The position numbers and the translations under genes are program-made. From NCBI GenBank assembly GCA_022539475.1, contig VCMS01000250.1:82233-146232 (forward strand): DNA of 64,000 nt. The letters run 5' to 3'. This document shows positions 1-12,231 of this stretch, one piece after another (position 1 is the first letter of the stretch; the number at the start of each line of letters is the position of its first letter). The stretch comes from Gracilaria domingensis (Eukaryota; Rhodophyta; Florideophyceae; Gracilariales; Gracilariaceae). The notes below the pieces were generated by a model. It did no database searches, had not been told where the DNA came from, and saw only the letters and a list, made by a program, of their open reading frames with translations.

Positions 1-63
1 TATCGGTAGAACAATACGCACCTCGAGAGCGATGGAGGCGCGAAAGCGCCTCATCCCTCTCCG

Positions 64-113
64 TTCCTCATGTAGGGAACCATGCCCAGATGCATGGTTC
101 CCTACTTGAGGAA
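64..113. repeat. Left-end hairpin h1 (E copy)
   Basis: Inverted repeat with 22-base arms, one mismatch and a 6-base loop. The same hairpin occurs at 24650-24699 in copy B, directly after a short hairpin of different sequence, so it is part of the element's left end. Confidence 0.85.
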
Positions 114-139
114 CCTGCACCTGCAACTCGTGAGCTACG

Positions 140-520
140 TCCGCATCAAAATTCGTTTACCTCTATACGCAAGCAGAAAGTATCCATAAGTTAGTCAAAG
201 ATCCGTTGGATACATTTGAAATGCGATGGAACGTACCATTGATAAACAAAACAGAAACGTTGCGCTAGAAAAGTCGAGGGACCTAGTAACTCGCAAAAGG
301 AAGAAGAAGAAGGAAAGGGATCGGTTAGATTACCAGCCCACCATCATCGTAAAGCGCGAAAGGTGTCGAAGCGAGAACTCACAAGCAAGGACACCAAGAA
401 TGCCCATGCAGCAAACATACCGCAAGATGCGATAAACGAAAGAGCAGCCTATGTCCCAACCAAGTACCAGAATCGTCTATCCCGAACAGTCAGAGATCCA
501 AGATCGCCAAGAAACCAACT
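140..520. repeat. Subterminal repeat R1 (E copy)
   Basis: A roughly 370-bp sequence seen five times, whole or in part: here, 24720-25080, 25150-25520, 37651-37890 and 37915-38070. One frame is open over much of it and encodes a Lys/Arg-rich peptide, best at 25150-25548, but the frame is broken in the other copies. It could be a subterminal binding region or a captured exon; the sequence does not decide. Confidence 0.8.
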
Positions 521-526
521 TGGTTT

Positions 527-611
527 GTTGCGCTATAGGCTCTAGCTTCTCGCGTCTTGCGCTACTTTTGAAAAGTAGCGCAAGAGGCGAAACTAGAGCC
601 TATGGCGCAAC
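527..611. repeat. Left-end hairpin h2 (E copy)
   Basis: Inverted repeat with arms of about 41 bases, a few mismatches and almost no loop. Copy B has the same structure at 25530-25614 with a different set of base changes. Confidence 0.85.
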
Positions 612-862
612 GAATGAACATTGGTCGCGTACTTACAGTCGTCGCTTTGGGTTACCAGGTTCCCGTTTTCACCCTTCAACTCGTTCTATATCTTGAGCAA
701 ATAGAAGAAGTTGGGGGTGATTAGCTTATTTCCTGCCGTTTGCATGTCGCAGAGCGCGAAGAAACGTGGTGAGGATTGGTTAGTTTAGAGCAAAGATACG
801 TGGAAGGATATGGAAGAACGTACGAATAGACTGCACGGAATACATCCGTGAGATACGGATGA

Positions 863-936
863 CTCCGTCCTACTTTTTTCCGCCCTCTACTTTAAGGAGC
901 CTCCATAAAGTAGAGGGAGGAAAAAGAAGGACGGAG
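863..936. repeat. Left-end hairpin h3 (E copy)
   Basis: Inverted repeat with arms of about 36 bases ahead of the transposase promoter. It is matched at 25868-25942 (B) and 38331-38396 (C). The C version has a different inner stem and loop but still pairs. Confidence 0.8.
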
Positions 937-1304
937 CGGAGTATAACGCGAGGATGTGGATGGCACGGATCACGACGGTAACGAAAGGTCGGACGTCGGA
1001 GGCGCGGCGGCGGCGGCGGAGGGAAGAGATTTATTTTTCTGTGCGAGATTGGACAGGTGTACAGCTTACAACGTTGGAAACCACAGGTTTATAACCAGTG
1101 GTAGATAATACGAGAAGTACACCCTTGTGTTGAGGTCGACGTGTACCTACGTTCCTTTTTGAACGAAAGCACGTGATTTAAACTCAAAATATATTCTCCG
1201 TTCCCAGCATGACGTCGATCTTGACTGTCGCTCGACCTCCTTCTCCCTTCGGACGACCTTCCCTTGAAGTCTTTGTCGTCGTTTCTCGTTCATTTCTTCT
1301 TCCC

Positions 1305-3460
1305 ATGGTCTACTACTGTACACATAAGAAGCGTGGGTGCCCTTCGTTACTCGCCGAGGAGTCTTATCTCTTCAACAGCATGTCAACCATTGCCCGTTTC
1401 GTCTGAAAGCAGCGCTGGAAGACGACAATAGGCGGCCCATTCGGAGAAGCAAGCGTCTCAAGCTTTCCGCGCACGCGGCCGCATCTTCCGAAACGGTCAC
1501 TGCCCCTTGTCGCCTTCCAGAGCCTCCGGTGTCCGAGGACATTGTCACCCCACTCCGTGCGCCCCTCCCATTCCGGACACTTCGCATTGTGTTTCTCCTT
1601 CCCCGGGTCCCGCGTCATTAGAGAGAGAACACGGAAGCAGTTCCCGCCCAGTGCCTTCTGAAGAGGCCCTCGGTGATTTGCATATGGATTATCTCACGGT
1701 TTGTCTGGCTTCAGTAGCTTCCAACCTTGGTCATCGTGAGGCAGACGAGCTAATTGGGCTACTTCGGGACCCGCGATTCTCGCAAAAGCGATTCAACGAT
1801 ACCATAACAAGTTCCAAGCGCTGTATAGAACTGAAGAACGCCATTTTCGAACGAAAAACCTCAAAGGACGGTTTCAATCGAAGAACTGTCTCGCCAGAAG
1901 GATGTAAGTTCAGCGCCACCCTCTACACGAGAGACCCCGTTCAGACACTTTTGAAACAGCTCCAGTTGGCTAACAACGAAAACACATTCTTCCACCCTAT
2001 ACCTCAGACCCACTCCACGAAAATATCTCACCCCATGTCCGGCTCTCTCGCAAGAGACGCCACCTCAAAACTTAAGGAAATGGTCATGAGCTCGTTGGAT
2101 AGTGAGATAGTGTGGTACTCCCAAGAAATAAGTTACAGTGAATCTTTCGTAGGTCTTCTGCAGGTATACACCGATAAGTCTTCAACAACTCTAAAGCAAA
2201 CATCAGTTACCGCCTATCCTCTTCACCTCATACTTCTCAACTTCTCCCACGAGCTACGTCGTAAGTGCATCCGTGATGACCTCACAGTAGTGGCATACTT
2301 CCCTACCACACTGATCGAGGTTTCCGCATCTGAAGCAGACGCAATGCCTTTCGTTTCTAGCAAGTCTCTACGCGAGTCCAGGATGCAAATCCTTCAAGAA
2401 TCTCTTCGTCAAGTTCTGGTGCCCATTCTAAATCTCACGCAGAAAGTTTTCAGTTCATCGGCGAAGACAAACTAAGTCGAGTGTGCCATCCTCTGCAAGT
2501 TTTCGTGCGGATACTTTTGAGGCTAAAGACATTCTGTTAACTCTTCACGGGACCAAAACGGGGAGCTCCTGTCATAGATTCGAGGCCCCTCCCTCATCTT
2601 TATGCAGTAGTATTCTTATTTCATTCACTGGACCCTCTCAAGACCAAACCAAAAGCGTTAGAGATACATACTCAGTTATTCTAGAATATGCAAAGAAAGA
2701 CGAGGCAGGAAGAAGTATATGTCTTGCGAGGGAGAGTATATCTCAGGCGGTACTCTCAAGCGTTCTGATTACATATCTCTTATTCCGTCGTTCATCGAAA
2801 CCCCCTTGACGGTAGGATTGATCCAGATGTTGTTTCTATGCAGTCTGTTGGGAACAAGGAGAGCTCTCTTCGAACAGTTACGCAACTTGCATCCAGAGAA
2901 ATTGAAGCTGATTACTACTCCAGAAATCGAAAACCTCTAGTCAGAGACGCTACTCACTGCAATAGAATCATCCACGTCACGTTTATTTCGAACGATACGT
3001 ACTCAAATCAGCAACTTTACAAACGCAAATCTATCCCCAATGCAATGCAACTTTTTTGCCAAAGGTTTACATATAGATTTGTCCACGTCGAAGAAAGGCA
3101 GGTCACTGAATGGAACCTTCACAAAGGCAGATCTCCTTTGAATGATGGAGGCCAAAGCATACAAAAACCTTGACATGGTTTTCCTTTCGTAAAGGAATTC
3201 TTTGAAATCTGATAGGGAGCGCAGGACAGGGCTTCAATCAAAACAGTTTTCTCTCAGTACTCGGGCGTCGCTTGGACTAGTTATAGGTGCAATCGCGGCG
3301 CATGATGTAATGAAAGCTCTATTTCGTCCCTTCGGTGGCAGATTGAAGCCTTTAACGCTCCTCGACAAAGTCGTGGGCAGGAATTCATAGCTCTAGAACT
3401 GGGAGTCTGAGGTTCTATCTCGACTCTCAACAGAAGAAAAACTAACACCATTGGCAGCCT
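1305..3460 (+). pseudogene. Decayed Plavaka-like transposase (E copy)
   Basis: Homologous to the transposases at 26312 and 38761. The start context is the same Met-Val-Tyr-Tyr-Cys zinc-finger region, and the segment containing YTDKS followed by ELRRKCIRDDL is still readable up to 2475. After that the frame breaks several times (2483, 2719, 2838, 3202) and recognisable homology fades near 3460, short of the 3180 bp of copy C. Frameshifts begin close to the start, at about 1340. This is the most diverged of the three transposase copies and cannot encode a working enzyme. Family assignment rests on the pattern seen in the better copies. Confidence 0.8.
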
Positions 3461-4450
3461 TTTACGGCATCTCCGCAACACGTCGATTAATGTCTTCTCT
3501 TGTATTGTTGGTGACAGGCTTTGTTAACGGAAGGTGAAGCGATACGATTTCAAAATTGGAACGATAATCATGTGCTACCAGCTCAAGCACACAGGGCTGA
3601 ACGGTTTTCATGCCTACCATCTGTTTTGCTTTCCGCGACGACTCTCGTCGCCATTCTGTTTCATAGAGTTTTATACTGAATGAATTTAGCATATAAGAGC
3701 TGCTACAAACCCCGTTCTCTAAACCTCTGAAAATCATGTAGTAGTTAGCCTATCAGGACTCCATTTAGTTATTTATGGTGTTTCGCAGAGAGCTCGCTCT
3801 ATTACCCCTATAAATCCGGTATTATATGGTCGTCGGAGGCCTTCATCGCTGTTTGTCAGACCGTCACAACGAACAAATTAGATTCAGATATATACATTGA
3901 ACGCTAGAGCGGAAGCGCTCATGCTATTAGATAATACCTTATCTTCATCATCGGTAGAATTTGTATCTTCACCGGAAAAAGTGGTGGCGAGTATTTAAGT
4001 AGCTACATACTGTCGTCACTCTGTTTTTTTATGCATCTCATCCCTGCGCATTACCACTTTTGTGCGTGAGGGTGTTGGCGCGCTTCGGTGGTACGTCTCT
4101 TCGCCACTTTGATCAGTTTAAATAGTGTAGTGTGTCAGAAACTACACAAATTGTAACAAGGTCGCGTATTATGTTACTGGTTGAGCATCAATTGGATGAA
4201 AAAACTAGTTGATTTATCTTTAAAAGATCTGTACTGAGCTCGCAACAAAATAGTTGCAAGGAATGCAACCGATTGTGTTTTGGGAGGTATCAAAACGCTA
4301 CAGAATGGCCTCAAAAAGTTCCTTCTAGCAAAGGGTTTTAGTGGACGTAGATTTATGCGAACAATGGTAGCGCTCTCCATTCATGCGTTTTGAAGCGCTC
4401 CTAATACTCAAGATATACTCTAATTAATGTACAGCTTTTTGCCATCCCGC
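3461..4450. other. No gene recognised
   Basis: No long frame with coding character on either strand. AT-richer than its surroundings. It lies between the transposase remnant and the palindrome array; the last 50 bases begin to resemble the shoulder of the palindrome region of copies A-C. Confidence 0.6.
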
Positions 4451-4514
4451 CAATCCACGTAGACAGCGGTGCCAACGTGTTCGCGGGCGGGTGCATGGTA
4501 ATGAGTGCAACAAG

Positions 4515-5000
4515 TGTTGAGGAAGGGGTTTTGGGAGGTCTCGGCATGGTGCCAAAATGTGACCAGAACGTGCGCGCCGGCATGGGGGGGATCGGTTGTG
4601 TTAGGGTGGCTACCCTAACACAACCGCACCCCCCCGTCCGCGGGCACGTTTTGGCCGGTTTTTTAAAAAATGTGCTTTTTTATGCCCGCGGGCGGGGGGG
4701 TCCGTTCGTGTTAGGGTAGCTACCCTAACACGAACGGACCCCCCCGCCCGCGGGCACGTTTTGGCCGATTTTTTCAAAAATGTGCGATTTCATGCCCGCG
4801 GGCGGGGTGGTCCGGTCGTGTTAGGGTACCTACCCTAACACGACCGACCCCCCCCGCCCGCGGGCTCGTTTTCGCCTCATTCTGGTAGCGTCCACAGGCC
4901 TTCCAAAACACACACCGCACGCATATCCAGCCAAAACGTAACGTGCCCGCGGGCAGGGTGGTCGAGTTGTGTTAGGGTAGCGACCGTAACACAACTTGAT
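4515..5000. repeat. Palindrome array (E copy, four units)
   Basis: Four perfect or near-perfect palindromes built on GTGTTAGGGTA/TACCCTAACAC, each embedded in complementary G- and C-tracts and GCCCGCGGGC, separated by AT-rich spacers of about 40 bases. The left shoulder (from about 4450) matches the ParB-gene side of the arrays in A, B and C, so this array is reversed relative to the E transposase. Short open frames inside it are by-products of the repeats. Confidence 0.85.
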
Positions 5001-5619
5001 CTCGCGCGCTGCCAATACGACAGAATGACATTACGACATGTCTGATGACACCCGCCTGCGACAACCCATCGCCAGCAAACCTCCGCGCCGCCCATGAAGC
5101 GCGCGGCGCCATTCCTGCAGGCGGTGCGTCGTTCAACGACGTTTGCGTGCCAGCTCATCCTGGATGGCCCATGCGTGCGAGACTTGGCTGCCGTGAGCCC
5201 GTCATCATGCTACGTGAATCAGCACCAGTTTATGTGCACCGCGCGTGACCAAGCGCCCTTCGCTATCATGGAGTGGAGACCATGTACCTTGCAGCGGTTT
5301 GTGGCGGTTGAGTCGTGCATACGCCCAAGGTTATATGCTCCACGCTTCCAGCGTTCCATATGGAAGCAGCTATTCATAAAACTCAAGGAACGTATCCAAC
5401 TCATCAACGTACGTTCGTGCCGCTCGGCTCATCATCACCCGCGAGAAACATATCTCCCCTTCGTCGCATCTCAGGAGATTTGGTGTCAACAGAAAGCGCC
5501 CCTCTCGTTACCCATGCGCCGACGTACAACTCTTATCTGTACGGACAACTTCTTAACTCGGAGGGGAGCAAACACTTGGCAACGCCTCCATGTTCACACT
5601 TTCTGCCGTTACCTTCCAG
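5001..5619. other. Unassigned sequence
   Basis: Frames are open on the plus strand (5094-5684) but the translation has no recognisable motif and no second copy in the window supports it. I see no RNA gene or clear repeat. Confidence 0.4.
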
Positions 5620-6666
5620 CTAAACATCACTATCCCGCAGTAAACATGCCCGAGAGCTCAGAGCTGTTCCAGCAACCCTATTAAGTTGTTCTCGCCAATC
5701 ACCTTTGTCAATCATCGCAGTATGAAGACGTGTACTCATATCAGCATCTATGATGATTTTGCTAATGTACGTTGACGTCTCATCTCCGAGCATGGCATAA
5801 TGTTGCAATACAATTCTTTCGACCACGAGCTGTCCATACCAGTTACGCGGTAACCGTTGCAGGATCCGATGAGTGAGGATCCTTCCAAAGCACAGAGACA
5901 TTATGTCAAGATGGCCCGAACAACACAGATCCGCTGTAGAACGGCGTTGCTGCTGAATGATAGCCTTTCTAGACTCCGATCTCAACAGTGGTCAAGAAGG
6001 AATCAAGCTCTCAGACTCTCCAATTCCGTTGAACACTGCAGTAGCAATGTCTTTCTAGTCCTTCGTGTAGCTCACCAAGCGCCCCCATTCCTTCCTCTGA
6101 TCTTCGACAAAGTCTGCAATCTTACTCACTATCTCATCATATGAATCGTCAAGCTCCCAATCCCCAGTTTCTCTGCACAGCAATCTTGAAACCGCACGTT
6201 CTCGCTCTGCTACTGTATGCAGCGTGTCGTGAATTGTACACCCTCGCTCATGCCACCATGCATCACCTAGTTTATTCCACTCAGCTGCTTTCGTTGGCGT
6301 TGAATGCGAGTCCGGATCAACGAGATTCTGTGCTCTCTTGATGCTCGCGTTCACGAGCGGCAGCGTCTCGCGAAGCGACTTCAGAAGCTTTTCGCATCGA
6401 AGCATTCGCATAGCCGACAAGCCGGTTTCGCCATCTTCTTCAAAGATCTTGGCTGAACTCGACGCCTGTCTTGCAGCAGATGCCGCCGTCACCAGTATTT
6501 CTACAATTTCAGAAGAAGAGGCGAGAGTCTTTGACACGGCGATCACTGAACCATCCATACCCTTATACTTGCATCTGTTCCATTTCTTGCACTCCTCACA
6601 GAAGAACGGTGAACAAATTGCAAAAATCCCGCCCAGATAAGACCTGTTGCTGCCCCCCTGGTACAA
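5620..6666 (-). pseudogene. Unidentified gene, probably frameshifted
   Basis: Two minus-strand frames follow one another: 6666-6055 (about 200 residues) and 5985-5620 (about 120 residues). The first has an N-terminal Cys-x2-Cys-x5-Cys stretch (CEECKKWNRC), then Ala/Ser-rich and amphipathic helices and a charged C-terminus. The second is also helical and charged. Both look like protein rather than chance reading, and the frame change suggests one broken gene. I do not recognise the family. It occurs only in element E, so it may be captured host sequence. Confidence 0.4.
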
Positions 6667-7100
6667 GGTAGGCTAGTACAAGGTGGGTTAGTACAAGGAT
6701 ACATCCTATCCACATGACGCGCTTAGGCATCCTCTAAAAATCCAAGACAGCCCTTTGCACTCTCCTAGCTAACTAGGAAATTGGATACAAACGTAAGTAT
6801 GAAGTGAAAATCGATCGTGACAGGCGGCTTTCATTGAACAAAGTAATGGGTAAGACAAGTGTGCAAACATGCTTATGAGCTACGGTGCGAATGAAAGCGT
6901 TATGGTGGTGGGGGTCTGTAGGAAACCTCACGATTCGGGCGGCGCGCACAGTGCGAGGAGTAGCGAGGCGGCGACCGCGCTTGTGTGCAGCGCGCGCGTC
7001 ATGGCGACGAGCTCATTCCGCGCGGCGGCGATGCGTTATATTACCGCACTCAAAGGCGCGATAGCGGAGCTGGTTCGCTTTGGAGGCGCGAAGTAGTGAC
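6667..7100. other. Intergenic, short direct repeats
   Basis: At 6658-6697 the motif GTACAAGG is repeated three times about 16-17 bases apart. Otherwise no gene is seen; base composition becomes GC-rich toward 7000. Confidence 0.5.
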
Positions 7101-8890
7101 GAAGGCGCGCCTTTTGATGACGAGGCTGAGCCACCGCGCGCCTCGTGGCGGCTGAGAGAGAGGCGCGCGCAGAAATTTGTGGCTCGTAGTAGAAGGTGAC
7201 CAAGTGAGATCAGACTCAAGCAACAACTGCGGCGAAAACGCCGAAGCTCGTTTACGCGCTCAATATGGTGTATTAACTCATGCAACAGCTGCACGCGCAT
7301 CGCTCGCCCTTGGCGCACGCACGCCCGGCTGCGAAGTGCGCGCTCCTCGCCGCGATACGCATCAGGCAGCGCTGCGCGTTGCGCCGCCGCTGTTTTGCGC
7401 TCGTCAGCGCATGGCGCCAAACTCGGCGAGCACGCCGCCGGCCACGAACGCGAGCGCGACGGCAGACGGCGGCGATGAGAAACGAGCGCTGCGGCTCGCA
7501 CATCGCCACAAGCATCACGGCGGCCTTGTCGGCGCGCGCAGTGCGGGTGTGCACGTCGGCGCCGATGACGCGCGTGATGGCGGCCTACGAAGGCTGCGCG
7601 CCCACCAGCAGCACCTCGAAGCCCTTGATCAGAAGCGTCACGGCAGAGAGCATGTCAGTGAGCAGCTTGTACAGCAACATGCTTAGCGTGTCAACGTCTG
7701 CGATGAGTTCCACCGGCATGAGGTTGAACAGCAACGGCAGCGTGAAGATGGCCACGCTGCTCACTGTGGGCGCGTCGTTGTCGCGCTGCAGCGCGCGCGC
7801 GCACAGCAGCAGGGTCAGCCGCATTGGCGTATAATCGCGCGCCGACGGCGACAGCAGCTCACTGCCGAGCGCCGCACTGCCTGGCAGTGCCACGAACGTG
7901 CGCGCTTGAACGAAGCTGGGTGCTGTCCAGTTGCGGCGCTCCGCCACCGTCGGCGCCACCAGCGTCGCAGTATCATAGGCGGCGCGCGCAGCCACGGGTC
8001 CAGTTAGGCGCTCACGAACGTGCGCACGCGTGGCGGCATGCCGAGGCCCGGGTTGGCATTGGTGGCGGCAGTCGCCACGTACCACGCGCCGCCGCGCTTG
8101 GCGAACAACGCCGAGTCACGCACGCAGCGCTGCCCGCCCAGCGCGGCCGCCGCAAGAAAGGGACGCCCGGCTCTGTGGCGTGGCAATGCCGACAGCACGG
8201 CCAGCGGCGGCGGCAACGTCGCCGCGCTTGGCCTGACGAAGCGCGGCACGGCGCGAGCCAGCGCGGCAGAGAAGTCGGCGACGCAGCCACACAACGCGCC
8301 CGCGTGCAGCTGGCGCGCGGCGGAAGCCGCTAGCGCGTCGGAGACTAAACTACGGTCGGGCACAGCCCAGACGTGCACAGTAACGTAGCGCCGCTGCATG
8401 CCGTTCCAAGGCCAGGTGGTTGGCGGCGCTCTGATCACACGTGGGCATGGCAGCGCGCTCGTCTATCAGCAGCGCCGATCGCAGCTGCGCCTCCAGAAGC
8501 GGCAGCTGGGCCAGCAACGCCACTACAGAGCGCGCCAGCGCGCGTGCAGCCAAAACCGGCCCCTCTGGCAGCCCCAGCAGCGTGGCGTTTACCGGCACCA
8601 CCGCCGGCCACGGACGGCGCCGCCGAGGCTTCTGGCAGCGAGTCGGGCGTGGCCGGCTGGGCTCACGCGCGTTTGCAGTACAGCAGCAGCGCTACAGGGA
8701 GGGCAAGGGCCCGGAGAGGGAACGCGGTACGGCGCGCTCATGGCACGTGAGTTGGCCATGGCGGCGGCAGCAGCAGAGTGAGACGCATAGCATGCCCGTT
8801 GGCGGTGCGCGCCGGGCGGCGCCGCGCGCGCGCACGGTGCCCCGTTTGAGCGCTCTGCGGCGGCACGGGGCTTTTCTGCCGGCGTCGCGT
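7101..8890 (-). pseudogene. GC-rich fragment of a membrane protein, unidentified
   Basis: On the minus strand the frames at about 8601-8350, 8438-8004 and 8085-7585 read as Ala/Leu/Arg-rich protein with different frames abutting. The last contains a run of hydrophobic segments (for example the region SSVAIFTLPLLFNLMPV and a following KLLTDMLSAVTLLI), consistent with membrane helices near the C-terminus. GC content is far above that of the transposon genes. The pieces do not form one open frame, so this is a decayed or intron-bearing gene fragment. No family recognised. It may belong with 9691-10562 as one host gene split by the desaturase fragment. Confidence 0.35.
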
Positions 8891-8894
8891 CACG

Positions 8895-9674
<780 letters not shown>

Positions 9675-9690
9675 TCAAATGCGATCAGCT

Positions 9691-10562
9691 CTACGAGGCA
9701 AAGCCGCCGTCTCCCATTAAAAGCACCAACGGCGCAACGGCCACGTTGTCATCGTTTCCGATCTCGCCCGCCACCAGCTCTGCCCCCGCGCTCAGCAACG
9801 CAATAAGCGCGAACAAGGTGAAGGTACCCGTGCCAGGCAGAACGGCAATTTCGAAGCACGAAAACCAGCGCAGCAATGCGATGAAGCTCGTCGATGCGCC
9901 CAGCACAAACGCGATGCTGCTGTCCACACTCTGGCCGCTTCTGGGCCACTTTATAGACTAGACTCTGCGTCCCACCACCTCGAAGCCGGTCGCCAACGCA
10001 CATGTTCGCCACGGCAACCGCTGCAGCCTGCATGCCGAACAAAAGTACCGTGAGCAACAGCAGCGTCACACTGTAGATCAGCGGTCCGTGAAGAGCCTCA
10101 CACGCGCTTCCCTCCCTTGACAACGCGCGCGCAAACTCGCTTCGCGCGGAGGCGGCCGACGACAAGCCCGACACTACAAACACAGCGAATAACAGCAGCG
10201 GCACGCAGAAGGTCACACAGATGCGCGTGGGGTATAGCGCTATACAGCGGCCACAATGCAAGGGTTGCCGGCCGGCAACTGATGAGGATAATCTTTCTCG
10301 TCGTCCGCGAAGAAACAAGCCCAAGCGCTGCTACCGGTTGGCCGACGCTCAAGCACAGCGTGACGGCGCCGACGATCGCCAGCGTGAGCTGCGTGTCGCG
10401 CAACCCGTCGGTGAGCGCCGGCAGCATGAGCGCGCGCATCGCGCGCGCTCCAGGCAGGCATGTCGTGCGGGGCTGCTGGAAATGAGCGCGATGCGACGTA
10501 GAGCGTGCGTGGAGGCGTGAGATCGGCAGCTCAGAAGCGACGGAAGCGGCGGGAGGAAGCAC
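9691..10562 (-). pseudogene. GC-rich membrane-protein fragments, unidentified
   Basis: Minus-strand frames at 10562-10098, 10324-9749 and 9927-9691 encode successive hydrophobic segments (for example FCVPLLLFAVFVVSG, YSVTLLLLTVLLFGM and TFTLFALIALLSAGAEL) separated by short charged loops. They change frame, so the gene is broken or contains introns. The compositional bias matches 7101-8890. The product would be a multi-pass membrane protein of unknown function. Confidence 0.4.
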
Positions 10563-10724
10563 GTCGCCTTCATGGCGGAAGGCCGCGCGATAAATGTGAG
10601 GGTGTAACGCGGCGAGCGAAAGCGGCTTGGCGTCAGCAGATGATGGTCAACTGCGGAAGTCGGCACCTGAGTCGTCAGCTGCGATCATCGCCAATAGTCA
10701 GCTGGAGGAAGCCTCGCGAGACGC

Positions 10725-11205
10725 CTCCGCGGCATGCGGCCGTTTTGGGGCGAGGCGGGTGCACGAGATTGGGGACGGTTCTCACACGTACCTCTACAGA
10801 ATAACTTCCCGGGAGACGGAGAGGGAGGATCCGAACGCGTGATGGGCGAGATATAGGTGAAGAGTGGGGACGGTGCAGAATGGGAAGGAATGGTGGGATA
10901 ATTGAGCTGAGATGCGTTGCGATTTGCATCGCAACTCGGGGGAAAATGGAAACGCAAACTAGCACAAGCGTAGATTAGAGAGAGGGTCGCGGAAAATAGT
11001 GGATGGGGCGGTGCGGCGAAATAGAACCTTTACAAAAACTAGGAGACCCAAGAATTAAACTGCACGAGATGGAATTTAGTATTCCAAAATTTCTTAGTTT
11101 TTTGAGTGCCAGCCACTGCCACCCCCTCGCGCGCCCCAAAAAGCCCAAAAACTAGCTTAGTTTCCAAAGCGAACAGACTATATTCCACTTTGCAGAACAC
11201 AGACG
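10725..11205. mobile_element. Right end of element E
   Basis: Matches 37214-37650 (B), 56406-56872 (C) and, inverted, 11764-12230 (A). The last 180 bp (from about 11030) are nearly identical in all four and end in CACAGACG. The next bases differ in every copy. Confidence 0.85.
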
Positions 11206-11763
11206 GTATTGTACAAATTCAAGGTAGGTCATCTTTCTATTATCCTCCCGATATCGGGCTACCAGTGCCCGTATTTGGGGATCCAACCCATCCCCGAACA
11301 TGGAACATCTCTCTCCAGACGGATGAACATTACCACAGCGGTGGAAAGCCTTATTCAGGCCCGTCGAATAAGCCGTTTCCGTTTCTCCCGAACGTTGTTT
11401 CGTATCCCTCAGGGCTGACGTAGCCTTTTGAATGGCGTGACCAGTAGAGTTTGACCGTAAGAGGTAGTGTACCGATTCAGGCCGACACGTAACTCCTCCT
11501 TCAGAGGCTCTCGACGATCTGCGTACGGAATTGAATTGATCTTCTGCCAGACCTTTTGCGGTAATACGGGAGGGATACATACGCCTGTCCCTCACTCATT
11601 CCGAGTATATCGGCTTCTTGCACGAACTTTGCGAGGATATCCAGAACCAGAATGGGGTCTCCTCCTGTAAACTCCCTCTTTTTTAGAGTAACGCCGAGTC
11701 TTCGGATAAAATCCCTAACTTTTCCAGTTCCTCTCGAGGTCCGAACTTCGGAGGTATTCTGAA
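11206..11763 (-). pseudogene. Retrotransposon gag-like fragment
   Basis: Minus-strand translation gives a gag-like capsid region: FTGGDPILVLDILAKFVQEA, then ALRDTKQRSGETETAY, LNKAFHRCGNVHPS, DGLDPQIRALVARYRE and YLEFVQY, with a frameshift near 11520. The pattern of multi-helical gag with a downstream 'deglD-P-IR' segment resembles LTR-retrotransposon gag, from general knowledge. Both ends stop exactly at transposon termini (A on one side, E on the other), so it is target DNA trapped between two insertions. Confidence 0.6.
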
Positions 11764-12231
11764 CGTCTGTGTTCTGCAAAGTGGAATATAGTCTGTTCGC
11801 TTTGGAAACTAAGCTAGTTTTGGGGCTATTTGGGGCGCGCGAGGGGATGCCAGAGGCTGGCACTCAAAAAATTAAGAAATTTTGGAATATTAAATTCCAT
11901 TTCGCGCAGTTTAGTTCTTGGGTCCCCTAGTTTTTGTAGAGGTTCTACTTCGCCGCACCACCCTATTCACTCTTTTCCGCGACCCTCTCTCAAAACTGCG
12001 CTCGTGCTAGTTAACGTTTCCATTTTCTACCATGTTGCAATCCCAATCGCAACCCATCCCACCTCAATCATCCCATCACTTCTTCCCAGTCCACACCACC
12101 CCCGCTATTTACCCATTTCTCACCGATCACGCGTTCGCATCCTCTCTCTCCGCCTCCGCAAACGTCATTTTGTAGAAGTCAGGGGGACAACTCTCCCCCT
12201 TCTCGTATACCCGCCTCGCCCCAAAAAGGCT

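Noticed and set aside
4515-5000. TTAGGG words suggesting telomeric repeats
   Set aside because: TTAGGG occurs once per palindrome arm, never in tandem, and is mirrored as CCCTAA; it is part of the palindrome core.
4477-5158. Open frames across the palindrome array encoding Pro/Arg/Gly-rich peptides
   Set aside because: Similar frames appear on both strands in every array because of the repeat composition; no conservation of protein sequence beyond the repeats.
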